Source: CAVXXB01 sp963765585
GTDB taxonomy: Bacteria > Calditrichota > Calditrichia > JAJRVZ01
Length of the DNA: 64,000 nucleotides
Assembly (NCBI GenBank): GCA_963765585.1
Contig: CAVXXB010000012.1
Location: 372,001-436,000 of the forward strand
Direction of reading: 5' to 3'
This document shows, one piece after another, positions 9,844 to 19,866 of the stretch. The translations under genes and the position numbers were made by a program. The first letter of the stretch is position 1, and every line of letters starts with the position of its first letter. Below the pieces are notes generated by a model, which ran no database searches, was not told where the DNA came from, and saw only the letters and a list, made by a program, of their open reading frames with translations.

Positions 9844-9908
9844 TTCAGCATCCAGCATCTTGCATCTTGTATCTTGAATCCTGTATCCTGTATCCTGTTA
9901 TCCTGTCT
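9844..9908. repeat. Iterated TCCTGTATCCTG-type array
   Basis: Short words such as CAGCATC, TTGCATC, TTGTATC and CCTGTATC repeat head to tail with drift over about 65 bases. The end (ATCCTGTTATCCTGTC) is related to the arm of the inverted element at 25053-25186. Confidence 0.6.
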
Positions 9909-9958
9909 AAAATTCTTTATTGTGCATGCCAATGCAAGAATAGAGTTGTGAAAATAAA

Positions 9959-11216
9959 ATGAAATTGATTAAAAATAAACAAAAAACAAAACTACCCATC
10001 AAATCCTGGTGTGCTGATGTTGATCAGGGGGCTATGGATCAGGCCATCAATCTTGCCAATCATCCGACACTGGCTATGCATGTTGCATTAATGCCGGATT
10101 GTCATGTAGGCTACGGTATGCCGATTGGTGGTGTGATTGCCACTAAGGATGCGGTTATTCCCAATGCAGTTGGTGTAGATATCGGCTGTGGCATGTGTGC
10201 GGTACAAACCAATTTTGCAGTAGAGCAGACTGAAGGGAAAATCACAAATCAGGCAAATACTGGATGAAATAAAAAATCTGGTGCCTGTCGGTGAAGGCCA
10301 GGCACATAAAAAAATGCAGAAGTGGGACGGATTCACAGATTATTTAAACCTGCTGGGGATCAGTAGCGCTGATACTTTTGATTTTAATCATCCTGGTATT
10401 CCGAAGTGGCTGAATAAAAGATGCTGGGAGTTGGCCTGGGCAAATCTTGGAACGCTGGGAGGCGGAAATCATTTTATCGAGATGCAAAAAGACCAGGATG
10501 GTAAACTCTGGTTGATGCTGCACTCCGGATCAAGAAATTTGGGATACACCATTGCATCTTATTATCATAAACTGGCTCAGAAAATTAATTTGGAAAATCA
10601 TGTTGATCTGCCTAATAAAGATCTGGCATTTTTACGCCTCGATTCAAAAGCAGGCAGTGCATATATCAGGGATATGAACTTTGCCCTGAAATATGCCATG
10701 GAAAACAGAAAAAGAATGATGAATGTGTTTAAAAATGCCATCTCAGATCATCTGAATGACATTGATTTTGACCAGGAAATTAATATTCATCATAATTATG
10801 CCGCACTGGAAGAACATGAATCTATCGAGGTTTGGATTCACAGAAAAGGTGCCACATCAGCTAAGAAAGATGAACTGGGAATTATCCCCGGTTCGATGGG
10901 AACATCATCATATATTGTAAAGGGACTGGGAAATCCGGAATCATTTGAATCCTGCTCACATGGCGCGGGGCGAAAAATGGGAAGGATGGAAGCCTGCCGG
11001 AAATTGACGATTGAAGAATGTGACGCATCCATGAAAGATGTCGTTTTTGACCGATGGAAACCGGCCAGAAAATTTGGCCGAAAAAACAAAGGTGGTCTGA
11101 TGGATCTGGGTGAGGCACCTCTGGCGTATAAGAACATCGATGAGGTCATTCAGGCACAAACGGATTTGGTCGAACCGTTGGTGAAACTTGAACCGTTGGG
11201 AGTAATTAAAGGATAG
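9959..11216 (+). CDS. rtcB: RNA-splicing ligase RtcB, one frameshift
   Basis: RtcB joins RNA 2',3'-cyclic phosphate or 3'-phosphate ends to 5'-hydroxyl ends with GTP and Mn2+. Recognised motifs in order: PDCHVGYGMPIGGV, VDIGCGMCAV (metal Cys), LGGGNHFIE, HSGSRNLG, INIHHNYA, RKGATSA, IPGSMGTSSYIV and SCSHGAGRKM (the guanylated His). Length after joining is about 419 residues, as usual for the bacterial short form. The frame breaks once between 10235 and 10260, where TNQANTG-stop should read on into RQILDEIKNLVPVGEG. No archease or rtcA neighbour is present. ATG 9959 is preceded by an A-rich leader. The identification is secure. Confidence 0.93.
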
Positions 11217-11327
11217 GCGATTGGCAATAGCATGGGATGCGTAGGGACCGGTGTCCATTTGGGCAAGAAATCAGATATATTGAAAGTATAGTCATATTGC
11301 AAATACATATATTTTGGAGTTTTTTTC

Positions 11328-11999
11328 GTGATTAGGAGAAATCTGGCAATACTGATTGCTATGATATCATTTTGTACAACCGATCAATCATATAGTCAGG
11401 AAAATCCAGATTGCGTGATAAGCCCGCGTTATTTGACATTCGAATTTCCTGCCCGGGGTTTTATAACTGCAGACGATGATTCATATGAGGATTCTTGTGT
11501 GCTTGTTCCAGATAGCATATGGATGAAACTACCCGATGATTCCCTTGGCCTGAGAGTCGCCGTTGATGGTCCACATGGAAGTGGGCGATATTGGACAGTA
11601 ACGATTGGCAAAACGAATCCGGATGGAATGGTACCTGATCGTGGTATATATTTGCAGACAACGACCGTTGGGTGGCGAACCCTACAGTATTTTAATAATT
11701 TGCCATTACCCTGGCTGGGAGATATGGATGCTGATGGTTTACCGGAAGTCATTATTTGGGATAGTTTTCCACTTCATAGCGAGTCATCTTTGGCTGAATT
11801 CGGACTTGTAGCCTGGGTTTATGAATTAGATTCCGATGGCGTGCTCAATCTAAACTGGCAACTTAGCCGGCAGCAGGCTGCCGAGATTGCCAAAGCATAC
11901 CGGGAAAATCTGAATAATAGTGATGAGAGACTGCAAAAGAGACGAAATGAAATTGCTGGTTATCTGGAGAATTTTGCTTTAAAAAAATGTGATAATTGA
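11328..11999 (+). CDS. Secreted protein of unknown function
   Basis: A 223-residue protein starting at GTG 11328, 8 bases after TTTGGAG. The first 24 residues are a signal peptide (IRRNLAILIAMISFCTTDQSYSQ). The mature part holds LGDMDADGLPEVIIWD, close to an FG-GAP/calcium-binding loop, and VPDSIWMKLPDD. The C-terminal 50 residues are helical and charged. I do not recognise the family. It lies alone between rtcB and a transglutaminase-like gene, with nothing to link it to either. An extracellular or periplasmic place is likely. Confidence 0.6.
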   Translation: MIRRNLAILIAMISFCTTDQSYSQENPDCVISPRYLTFEFPARGFITADDDSYEDSCVLVPDSIWMKLPDDSLGLRVAVDGPHGSGRYWTVTIGKTNPDGMVPDRGIYLQTTTVGWRTLQYFNNLPLPWLGDMDADGLPEVIIWDSFPLHSESSLAEFGLVAWVYELDSDGVLNLNWQLSRQQAAEIAKAYRENLNNSDERLQKRRNEIAGYLENFALKKCDN

Positions 12000-12220
12000 A
12001 ATTACAAATTTGAATTATCAATTATATAAGACCGCTCAAAAGAGATTTTATCTTTGTATCTGACTCTGAACCTGCACGATTCAACCGCCTGATCTGAATA
12101 TTCAATTATATTTTCTTGTGTTTTAAAAAATACTCACGTACTATTTTACATTAATAAATAACGAAACGGTTTCGGGATCTCATTTCTTATCCCTAAGTTT
12201 AATTCCAAAACGTGGGGCGC

Positions 12221-12231
12221 GGAACGGTCTC
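12221..12231. repeat. Half copy of the GGAACGGTCT palindrome
   Basis: Only the left arm and centre of the REP-like palindrome are present; the right arm is replaced by TTTGGGC. It lies in the 284-base gap before the transglutaminase-like gene; no other feature is seen there. Confidence 0.5.
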
Positions 12232-12283
12232 TTTGGGCTGAATATTTTTTAAATTTGTATTATTAGATGGTACATAAATTAGT

Positions 12284-13396
12284 ATGATTATTAGAATATT
12301 TAAAAGAATAGAAATTGTATTCTTGCTATTAATCCTTTTGGTACTGATGCAAGCGGCCCGGGCCGAAAGACAGTCCCTTGAACAAGATATTTCTGACGGG
12401 TATCTGGATGAGTACAGTAAGATTGAATCTGCATTCATCTTGTCCGGAGTGACTAATCCAGATAGTTTGAAACTATATTTGGATTGGTATGACGAGTTAA
12501 TACATAAATTAAAAAGTTTCTCCTATGATCTCGATGATCCCATCGGTTCTGCTCAAACAGTGTTTACCTACCTGCACAATGAATGGCTCAAAACCTATGC
12601 CCTGGAGTCCACCACTCTGGCAGATATTGTGCGCAATAAAGAATATAATTGTGTGGCTGCGACCATTTTATACAATATTATTTGTGAAGATTTTGGCTGG
12701 GATGTGCAGGCCTTTGAAACACGCACACATGTATACACTATTTTCAATCAGTTTCGTAGCGATCTGGTGATAGAAAATACCAGTAAGATGGGCTTTGATA
12801 TTATGAATAATCTGAAAGAGTATTCTGAATATCTTTCCCAATACTATCCGCAAATTCGCATCGGTCTTGACCGGCGTTATTATAAAGAGAACAGCCAGGG
12901 ACGTAAAATTTCAAATACGGAACTTCTTGGACTGCTGGCATATAACCGGGCATACCTGGCAAAAAAGAATAAAGATTTTGAATCAGCTTATGCTTACGTG
13001 TTACTGGCCCAGCATTTTAACCGGGATTCAAGATCCAATGTGGATTTTGAAATTTGGTTGTATTATAGCTGGGGCAACCAGTTGTATAAGAATAAAAATT
13101 ACATGGCCGGATTTTCCGTTTTTGCTGATGGATTTTACCGCTATCCTGACAACAAGGATTTTCTGAACAATACACTTGCAACATTTTTCAAATCTATGCA
13201 AAATAACTGGCATACAAAAAAATGGCCGGAGAGTGCAGGTTTGCTGGAGGAAATAAATGCATTAAATATTATAAGCGAAGCGGACCGGCAAAATATTAGT
13301 CGAATATTATTAAACTGGCAGTATTATTTTATAAACAGAAAAGACACAGAATCGGAAAATCAGGTCATGAAATATTTAAAGGTGTTTGGCAAATAA
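12284..13396 (+). CDS. Transglutaminase-like protein with TPR-like C-terminal part
   Basis: A 370-residue protein with an N-terminal signal anchor (residues 8-25). Residues 90-160 resemble a transglutaminase-like cysteine peptidase core: KEYNCVAATILYNIICEDFGW with the Cys, then FETRTHVYTIF with the His. The second half (LLAYNRAYLAKKNKDFESAYAYVLLAQHFN; YSWGNQLYKNKNYMAGFSVFADGFYRYPDNKDF) is built like tetratricopeptide units. Such fusions occur in exported proteins that trim or bind peptides, but no substrate is known. ATG 12284 is in a poor ribosome-site context. The fold call is moderate. Confidence 0.65.
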   Translation: MIIRIFKRIEIVFLLLILLVLMQAARAERQSLEQDISDGYLDEYSKIESAFILSGVTNPDSLKLYLDWYDELIHKLKSFSYDLDDPIGSAQTVFTYLHNEWLKTYALESTTLADIVRNKEYNCVAATILYNIICEDFGWDVQAFETRTHVYTIFNQFRSDLVIENTSKMGFDIMNNLKEYSEYLSQYYPQIRIGLDRRYYKENSQGRKISNTELLGLLAYNRAYLAKKNKDFESAYAYVLLAQHFNRDSRSNVDFEIWLYYSWGNQLYKNKNYMAGFSVFADGFYRYPDNKDFLNNTLATFFKSMQNNWHTKKWPESAGLLEEINALNIISEADRQNISRILLNWQYYFINRKDTESENQVMKYLKVFGK

Positions 13397-13465
13397 ATCT
13401 GAAGATCCGCAGTCAGGATATTATAGCAAATATTAAAATATTGTCATGAAAACAGGAAAATCCAT

Positions 13466-14362
13466 ATGTTCTCTCTTCGCAATTTGATGTTACAAGGTCT
13501 TGTGATCTTAGTGGTAGCCGGATGCAGTAAGGACGATTCGGCGCCAACCCAGATTCCAGACCCACCGGTGCAAATAGAAAAAAGCCCTAAACGTGGTCTG
13601 GCATATAATTTAACCGATCCGGCAGATCTGGATTCGCTGAAAAGTGGCGTATCATGGTGGTATAATTGGTATTTTAAGACAAGTGCCCCGGCAGGGTATT
13701 ACGATAAATACCAGATGGAATTTATCCCAATGTTGTGGGGTGGAAATAGTAATAATGATTATATCCAGGTTAAGGATTTTATCCTCGCACATCCCGAGAT
13801 CGAGTATCTGCTGGTATTGAATGAACCCAATTTAACAGATCAGGCAAATCAAACACCCGCACAGGCAGCAACTGAATGGCTTAAATATGAACAGGTGATA
13901 AGCGATTTGGCTGGTCAGGGTCGTACCATTTATCTGGTCGGACCGGCGATGAATTGGGGCACGATGACAGATTACTGGGACCCGGTAGTCTGGCTCGATG
14001 CGTTTTATGCTGCATACCGCTCGGCAAACGGAGGACGAGATCCCCAAATTGATTATCTCGCCTTTCACTGGTATGATTACGGTCTCGCCTCGCAACTCGA
14101 TCGCCTGAAAAAATATGGAAAACGAATCTGGATCACGGAGATGGCTAACTGGAATGAACAGATAAATTCCTATCAAAAACAAGCGGAGCAGATGCAACAA
14201 ATGGTAGCTATTTGTGAAAGCAGGGATGATGTCTTCCGGTATGCCTGGTTTATCGGGCGGGGGAGCTATCCTGATAACAGGTATACTTATTTGTTTAACC
14301 CTACCCCAGGCGAACTAAATGATCTGGGTAAATTGTATCTTAGTCTGCCTTTTTCCAGGTGA
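13466..14362 (+). CDS. GH128-like glycoside hydrolase lipoprotein (putative beta-1,3-glucanase)
   Basis: A 298-residue lipoprotein (lipobox VVAGC, residues 16-20). The mature part matches the glycosyl hydrolase catalytic core family of GH128: RGLAYNLTDPADLDSLKSG, WWYNWYF, EFIPMLWGG, LLVLNEPNLTDQANQTP with the likely acid/base Glu, LAFHWYDYG and RIWITEMANW with the likely nucleophile Glu. GH128 enzymes cut beta-1,3-glucans such as laminarin or fungal glucan. Anchoring to the membrane suggests degradation of algal or fungal polymer at the cell surface. The frame is intact. It is alone, but a PL6 lyase and an oxidoreductase of sugar type lie within 10 kb. Confidence 0.8.
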   Translation: MFSLRNLMLQGLVILVVAGCSKDDSAPTQIPDPPVQIEKSPKRGLAYNLTDPADLDSLKSGVSWWYNWYFKTSAPAGYYDKYQMEFIPMLWGGNSNNDYIQVKDFILAHPEIEYLLVLNEPNLTDQANQTPAQAATEWLKYEQVISDLAGQGRTIYLVGPAMNWGTMTDYWDPVVWLDAFYAAYRSANGGRDPQIDYLAFHWYDYGLASQLDRLKKYGKRIWITEMANWNEQINSYQKQAEQMQQMVAICESRDDVFRYAWFIGRGSYPDNRYTYLFNPTPGELNDLGKLYLSLPFSR

Positions 14363-14410
14363 TAACAAATAATTATTATATGGAAACTTCTGAAAAATGT
14401 AATAAATAAT

Positions 14411-14480
14411 TGAATTTCGTCACCCTGAATTTATTTCAGGGTCTATTTAAAGGGATTCTGAAACAAGTTCAGAATGACGT
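14411..14480. repeat. Inverted element TCACCCTGAA ... TTCAGAATGACG
   Basis: The element has two nested inverted parts, CCCTGAATTTATTTCAGGG and GATTCTGAAACAAGTTCAGAATGACG-like text, and sits in the gap before the next lipoprotein gene. Related TGTCATTCTGAACTTG text occurs at 37822-37851 and 21977-22010. Confidence 0.6.
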
Positions 14481-14552
14481 TCAGGTAAAAATAATCATTT
14501 TTCAGAAGTCTCTATAACATAAAATGATCCGAATTAAATGTGAGGTATTGGC

Positions 14553-15258
14553 ATGCCCAGAATAGTGTTATTCATGATGATTATTATAATTGTATTCTTG
14601 TCGTGTGGAGAAAATTCTACCGAAACACCGGAGAAGAAATCATATACGCCGCTTGGGGTGGGTGATAAGACGCAAATTATCTATCTTGACGATAGTTCGA
14701 CTACAAGTCTCGAAATAGTTGATATTGTACAGAGAACGGACGGGCAGAAAGTATACCGCGGGCTATTTAAAATGGGCACTCAGATACCATCCGTTTCTTA
14801 CTATTTGGTGTCTGATGGTTTTTTCAAGTCTACAGAGTTGGATACCGTACCGGACGATACACTTCTTCAGCAGGTAAATCCCTTTAGAGAACAACGACTG
14901 GCAAAATCATATCCGGAAACCGGGGAAAGATGGCTGCATACAATCGGGGACACTGATGAGGATTATTTTATTGCCAATCATATCAATAGTTTTTCTACAT
15001 TATGGGGAGAAGTAAACGATGTGTTCAGGTATGATTTATATGATAAATATCGCATCTGCTCCCTTTATGGCATTGTATTACGGACCGAATCTCGGCTGGC
15101 TGGGAACAGGTTCGCAAACTGATACTGGTTTGACCCCCTTATTTGTATGTTCTTATAAAAACGTATCGGGAACAGAGTATGGCGAATTATGGCCGGAAAA
15201 AGATGTGACATTCTTCTACATGAATAATTCGCAACTACACGAGAAATCTGCTTCTTAA
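14553..15258 (+). CDS. Lipoprotein of unknown function, frameshifted
   Basis: ATG 14553 opens a signal peptide with lipobox VFLSC. The mature protein begins with a Ser/Thr/Glu-rich linker (GENSTETPEKKSYTPLGVGDK) and then YTPLGVGDKTQIIYLD, beta-rich text common in FCB lipoproteins. The frame changes near 15070, where VYYGPNLGWLGTGSQTD is the natural continuation; the protein is then about 235 residues. VGDKTQIIY near the start and YYGPNLGWL near the end suggest a repeating beta-domain of the kind often found with a hypothetical secretion cargo. I do not recognise a catalytic motif. Confidence 0.55.
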
Positions 15259-15672
15259 GTCTTTAATCTATGGATTCCCGGTTCAATTAAATGGTGAGAA
15301 ATTTCTTAAAAGATGAAACCACAGAAAACACAGATTTAGATCTGTCATCCCTTCAGGGATCTTCCCGTTGTTCGGGCAATCATTCTCAAATTGTTATCGC
15401 AGCGCCCACACCACGGAAGGATCTCTTCGAGATGACAATGGACAAATAATTATTTAGCAGAAATGTCCAATGTCCAATGTCCAGGTGCAAATGTCAAATG
15501 AATGCCCAAGATCAATTGTTTAAAAGTTAGAGTAAATATTTATCATTGGACATTTATAATTGATTTGGCATTTCGATTTTGACATTGGGCATTTCTTAAT
15601 TTACGTCTTCGTGATCTTTGTATTCTCTGTGGTTACCTGTATATTACCATATTTTATATTAGGAGAGTTATC
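15259..15672. repeat. Intergenic nest of repeat families
   Basis: This 414-base gap has no gene. An outer pair ACCACAGAAAACACAGA (about 15318) and TTCTCTGTGGTTA (about 15625) bounds it. Inside lie a TGTCATCC element (15343-15437) and an array of AATGTCCA words (15466-15484) followed by an imperfect inverted partner (CATTGGACATTT, near 15545). Confidence 0.65.
15343..15437. repeat. TGTCATCC element, copy 1
   Basis: About 95 bases beginning TGTCATCCCTTCAGGG and ending CTTCGAGATGACA, so the ends are inverted repeats. Copies with the same internal order (GGGATCTTCCCG, CATTCTC, TATCGCAG, GGATCTC) are at 20427-20521 and 61064-61157. Confidence 0.8.
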
Positions 15673-16658
15673 GTGAAAAAATTAAGATGGGGCGTGTTGA
15701 GTACGGCAAAGATCGGCCTTCAAAAAGTGATTCCGGCAATGCAACAGGGCGAATTTTGTGAAATGCTTGCCATAGCTTCGCGCAGTATGGAAAAAGCAAA
15801 CGCTGGCCGCTGCAAAACTTGATATTCCCAGAGCATATGGTTCTTATGAAGAACTGCTGGCGGATCCGGATATCGATGCGGTATATATTCCACCCCCCAA
15901 TCATTTGCATGTACCATGGTCTATTAAAGCTTTGCACGCCGGTAAGCATGTGTTGTGTGAAAAACCTATCGGTCTTTCATCCGCAGAGGCACAGGAATTA
16001 CTGGCTGTGGCCAAAAAATACCCGCAATTAAAAGTGATGGAAGCCTTTATGTACCGCTTTCATCCCCAATGGCAACGGGCACGCCAGATGGTTATTGATG
16101 GTGAGATTGGTGATTTGGTTACAGTTCAGTCATTCTTCAGTTATTACAATGTCGATCCACAGAATGTGCGTAATATGGCAGATATTGGCGGCGGTGGACT
16201 AATGGATATCGGTTGTTATTGTATTTCACTGGCCCGGTTCCTTTTTGATGCGGAACCCAAACGAGGTATGTGGTACCATAGAATATGATCCGAATTTCAA
16301 GACCGATCGATTTGCAACCGGGATGATGGATTTCGGAAATGGAATGTCAACTTTTACCTGCGGAACCCAATTAGCCCCCTATCAGCGCGTCAATATTCTT
16401 GGGACTGATGGCAGAATTGAGATTGAAATACCCTTCAATGCGCCTCCCGATCAACCCTGTCGCATATGGTATCAGAAAGATAATAGTAAAGAAGTAATTG
16501 AGTTTGATATCTGTGATCAGTATACAATTCAGGGAGACTTATTTTCACAGGCTGTTCTTAGCGGGACAGACGTTCCTACGCCATTGAATGACGCAGTTGC
16601 TAACATGAAAGTAATAGAAAATATTATTCAAAGTGCAAAGACCGGAACCTGGGTTTAG
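15673..16658 (+). CDS. Gfo/Idh/MocA family NAD(P)-dependent oxidoreductase, frameshifted
   Basis: GTG 15673 lies 6 bases after AGGAGAG, a good ribosome site. The Rossmann start KLRWGVLSTAKIG, the hinge YIPPPNHLHVPWSIKALHAGKHVLCEKPIGLS with the catalytic Lys in EKP, and MEAFMYRFHPQW identify a sugar dehydrogenase of the D-xylose/glucose-fructose oxidoreductase type. Frame changes lie in an A-rich run near 15795 and near 16255 (EPKR then GTIEYDPNFKTDRF). Joined length is about 328 residues, the family norm. Likely reaction: oxidation of a sugar or sugar derivative with NAD(P). It is followed by a DUF5916 protein, a weak hint at carbohydrate use. Confidence 0.8.
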
Positions 16659-16745
16659 GCTGGTCGATATATATTGCCTGTTTTGCTTAATTACATTTAA
16701 ATTTTCAAATTGAGACCAAGGTAAACACTTATACTCTGGCGACCA

Positions 16746-18791
16746 ATGAAATTACATTTAGTTCTCACCTTCATCCTTACCAGCGCATTTATGCTAAACG
16801 CCAAAGAAATAAAGGTTCATTTCGTTGAAGAACCACCAAAAATTGATGGGATTGTGTCTGAAAAAGAATGGGCAGGTTCGGATTCCGCAATAGGACTTAT
16901 CCAACTTGAACCGGAAAAAGGTAGTCCGGCATCTGAGAATACTATAATATATATATTACAGAGTGAAGAATATCTGTTTGTTGCCTTTAAATGCTTTCAA
17001 ATAGACCCGGCATCCATTGTGGCAAATATAACTGCGCGCGACCAATTGAATAAATCAGATGATGCAGTTATGATTCTGCTGGATACATTTGATGATCAGC
17101 GCAGCGGTTTTTCATTTTGGGTAAATCCGTTGGGCACGCAGACTGATTTACGAATTAATGATGATGGACGGAATACCGACCGCAATTGGGATATGGAGTG
17201 GCAGGCCGCAGCGCAAAAAACACCGGATGGCTGGTCTGCTGAGATCGCTATTCCTTTTCGCAAATTGGGCTATGACGATGCTCTGACAACCTGGGGGATT
17301 AATTTTTCGCGCATTATCCGGCAAAATTTTGAAACATCTTATTGGTCCGGAGTGATGAGTCAGGATTATCGTATATCGCAAAGTGGTAAACTTGTTAATT
17401 TAAAATTGCCACCGCGGGACAAAACCCTGACCTTTACGCCCTATACCACGCTGCGATTTGAGAATAGTGATATAACCGGAAATTATAATAAGTGGTTCGG
17501 AGATCTTGGGCTGGATGCATCTTACCAGATTACATCAGGTGTTATTGCAAATCTCACCATCAATCCCGATTTTGCCACCGTAGAAGGGGATCAGGAACAA
17601 ATAAACCTCACCCGCTGGGAATTGAGTTTTCCGGAAAAGAGACTGTTCTTTCTTGAAGGGAACGACCTTTACTCAACCCGCATCCGCACATTTTATTCAC
17701 GCCGGATTGGCGATATTGAAGTGGGCGGTAAAGTGACCGGCAAGGTGGATGACTATACGTTTTCTGCTATCGGGGTACACACAACCAGCGCTCCGGAGTT
17801 AGGGATCCCAACCGCATGGTTCAGTGCATTTCGTCTTAAAAAGGATATTTTTAAATCATCTTTAGTAGGAATAACGGCCACAGACAAAACCTGGGCCAAT
17901 GGTTACAGCCGTTCTCTTAGTACAGATTTTTTACTGAATCCCGGACCTAATTGGAAAATTACCGGTCAGTTTGTAATTAGCGCACCGGGATTAACTATGG
18001 ACCATAGTGCTTATTTTTTAAGAGTGGCACATGAAAGTAATATCCATCATTTACATATACGATATTCTGATACCGGGAAAAATTTTAAAGATAATGTGAA
18101 TCAAACCGGTTTTATTCGTGATGATGACATGAAAGAAGTGGATAGCGATCTTTCTTATATTTTTTGGCAGCCGTCTTCCATTTTTAAATATATCTCTCTG
18201 CAATCAAATAATAATATTTTCTGGAATCATCAGGATATATTGCGAAGCTGGTATGTCACCCAGGAAGCACGTTTTTATTTTATGAACAAATTTAGTATTG
18301 AGTTTTCGTACAATGATGAATTTAAACTGTATGAGAAGAAGTATTATAATCATCAATATAATGTTGAACTGGGATATAATACCGACGAGTGGGCCTCTGT
18401 CGAAGCCGATGTTACCTGGGGTAAAAATTTTGATCGCAATTTTAAATTATATGAGTTAGAGATACAGCAAAGATTTTTTGAAAACCTGGCAGTTAAATAT
18501 GGCATGCAAAAGTTAGATTTCTCGCCTGATCCGGGTAATAATTCTACCGTTTTAAATATAATTACCGTCGATTACAATTTTACCCGCGACCTGTGGTTGC
18601 GGCTACTGACTCAAACTGATAAACTAGATGAACGCTTTTATATCTATGGTTTATTTGGCTGGCGGTTTTTTCCGCCATTTAGTGCAATATATCTTATATA
18701 TACAACGGATCAATATAATAATTTTGAATATGGTCGAAAATTGAAAAATGAATTAGTCTTTTTAAAATTATCCTATCAATTTGGGCTGTAG
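16746..18791 (+). CDS. DUF5916 protein: CBM9/DOMON-like domain plus outer-membrane beta-barrel
   Basis: A 681-residue exported protein with signal peptide 1-19 (MKLHLVLTFILTSAFMLNA). Residues 25-215 are a carbohydrate-binding family 9/DOMON-like sandwich (PPKIDGIVSEKEW; WNAEIAIPFRKL-type strand WSAEIAIPFRKLGY). Residues 230-681 alternate polar and aromatic residues like a barrel, including NPDFATVEGDQEQINLTRWEL and FPEKRLFFLEGNDLY, typical of DUF5916, and end in a barrel-like QFGL. Such proteins are common in FCB bacteria and are linked to uptake of peptides or sugars, but the ligand is unknown. The frame is intact over 2 kb, in contrast to its neighbours. Confidence 0.85.
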   Translation: MKLHLVLTFILTSAFMLNAKEIKVHFVEEPPKIDGIVSEKEWAGSDSAIGLIQLEPEKGSPASENTIIYILQSEEYLFVAFKCFQIDPASIVANITARDQLNKSDDAVMILLDTFDDQRSGFSFWVNPLGTQTDLRINDDGRNTDRNWDMEWQAAAQKTPDGWSAEIAIPFRKLGYDDALTTWGINFSRIIRQNFETSYWSGVMSQDYRISQSGKLVNLKLPPRDKTLTFTPYTTLRFENSDITGNYNKWFGDLGLDASYQITSGVIANLTINPDFATVEGDQEQINLTRWELSFPEKRLFFLEGNDLYSTRIRTFYSRRIGDIEVGGKVTGKVDDYTFSAIGVHTTSAPELGIPTAWFSAFRLKKDIFKSSLVGITATDKTWANGYSRSLSTDFLLNPGPNWKITGQFVISAPGLTMDHSAYFLRVAHESNIHHLHIRYSDTGKNFKDNVNQTGFIRDDDMKEVDSDLSYIFWQPSSIFKYISLQSNNNIFWNHQDILRSWYVTQEARFYFMNKFSIEFSYNDEFKLYEKKYYNHQYNVELGYNTDEWASVEADVTWGKNFDRNFKLYELEIQQRFFENLAVKYGMQKLDFSPDPGNNSTVLNIITVDYNFTRDLWLRLLTQTDKLDERFYIYGLFGWRFFPPFSAIYLIYTTDQYNNFEYGRKLKNELVFLKLSYQFGL

Positions 18792-18820
18792 TCAAACATA
18801 AAATGAATCAAGGAGATGGA

Positions 18821-19177
18821 ATGCTTATACTGCAAACGTTGTTATTGCTCTTGTTGCAATCTTACATATCTGGTTTATGATTTTAGAGATGTTCCTCTGG
18901 GATAAACCCATGGGTCTGCGTGCTTTTGGCCAGAAAAAGGAAGCCGCAGCGGCGTCTAAGGTCCTGGCTGCAAACCAGGGACTTTATAATGGTTTTTTAG
19001 CTGCCGGGATTATTCTGGGGATTAATTCTTGGATCCAATGGCAGCCATATCCTGATCTTCTTTTTGATCTGTGTCATTGTAGCCGGAATTTTTGGTGCGG
19101 CAACTGCCAGTCGAAAAATTCTCTTTATTCAGGCGATTCCGGCCGCGATTGCCCTGACTCTTTTATTACTTAGATAG
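18821..19177 (+). CDS. DUF1304 family small membrane protein, frameshifted
   Basis: AAGGAGATGGA lies directly before ATG 18821. One lost base near 18831 separates the start (MLIL) from ANVVIALVAILHIWFMILEMFLW, the DUF1304 signature, which continues as KPMGLRAFGQKKEAAAASKVLAANQGLYNGFLAAGIILG. A second frame change near 19024 leads to ILIFFLICVIVAGIFGAATASRKILFIQAIPAAIALTLLLLR. Joined, it is about 118 residues with four membrane helices, the family size. Function of DUF1304 is unknown. The near-perfect agreement after two one-base repairs points to sequence error rather than decay. Confidence 0.7.
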
Positions 19178-19347
19178 TTCCATCTTTTAGTCTCTTTTAC
19201 TATCTTTCTAAACAATTAAAGGCAATGTTGCCTGATTAATAAAATGGCACACGGATTTCACTGATTAAACTATCCTCGCGGGATCCGAAAATAAAGTTGA
19301 TTACAGTATAGATGATTCTTTTCAATATATTGGTAGGAGCAGGATAG

Positions 19348-19866
19348 ATGGAGACCTTAATAGCGCCGAGAAAATTAGTCAGAAATCCAGATTTTGAGAA
19401 ACAAAAACAGAAAAGTCTCGCATATCTAAGTGATGATATGATTGATTCGCCAATAATTGAGATCATTAATAATTTAAATAAACTAAGTTATTTGTTTACC
19501 TTACAGTGTTGCTATGGGCATTTTCTTTACAATGGTCAGCGAGATATAACAATCTTGAATCCCTCCGCCCAAAGTAAATACGAGTGTGAAGTACAGAATT
19601 GCCTATATTGCCCTGTGTATTGATAATACTGATTTAGGTATACGCTTTATTGAGTCCTTAAAAGACATTACATTCTCGATCCGGATAATATCCAATTTTG
19701 TTCTGCAGCCTGGTTTTGGGAACGCCAGATAAATTCTTATGCACTCCAGGTAGAGCCAGAGAGATTTAAAAATCAGGACACAGCGATGCTTGATTATCAA
19801 GAAGCATTATATATTGATGAATTACGTAATAAGTTTTTTCTTAGAATTAAGGATTTTTTTTGCTAA
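19348..19866 (+). CDS. Uncharacterised protein upstream of and overlapping the YaiI gene, frameshifted
   Basis: ATG 19348 follows TAGGAGCAGG. The first frame gives METLIAPRKLVRNPDFEKQ..IIEIINNLNKLSYLFTLQCCYGHFLYNG, then changes near 19595 (VKYRIAYIALCIDNTDLGIRFIESL) and again near 19680 (QFCSAAWFWERQINSYALQVEPERF, ending NKFFLRIKDFFC). Joined length is about 170 residues. The pattern of an N-terminal helix followed by FTLQCCYGH recalls the SCSG step of TYW3-like proteins, but this is a weak resemblance and I would not assign it. Its stop overlaps the next start by 7 bases, so it is translated with the YaiI gene. Confidence 0.5.

Noticed and set aside
10838..11258. Overlapping minus-strand frames opposite rtcB
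   Set aside because: They follow the codon pattern of the plus-strand RtcB gene and show no domain.
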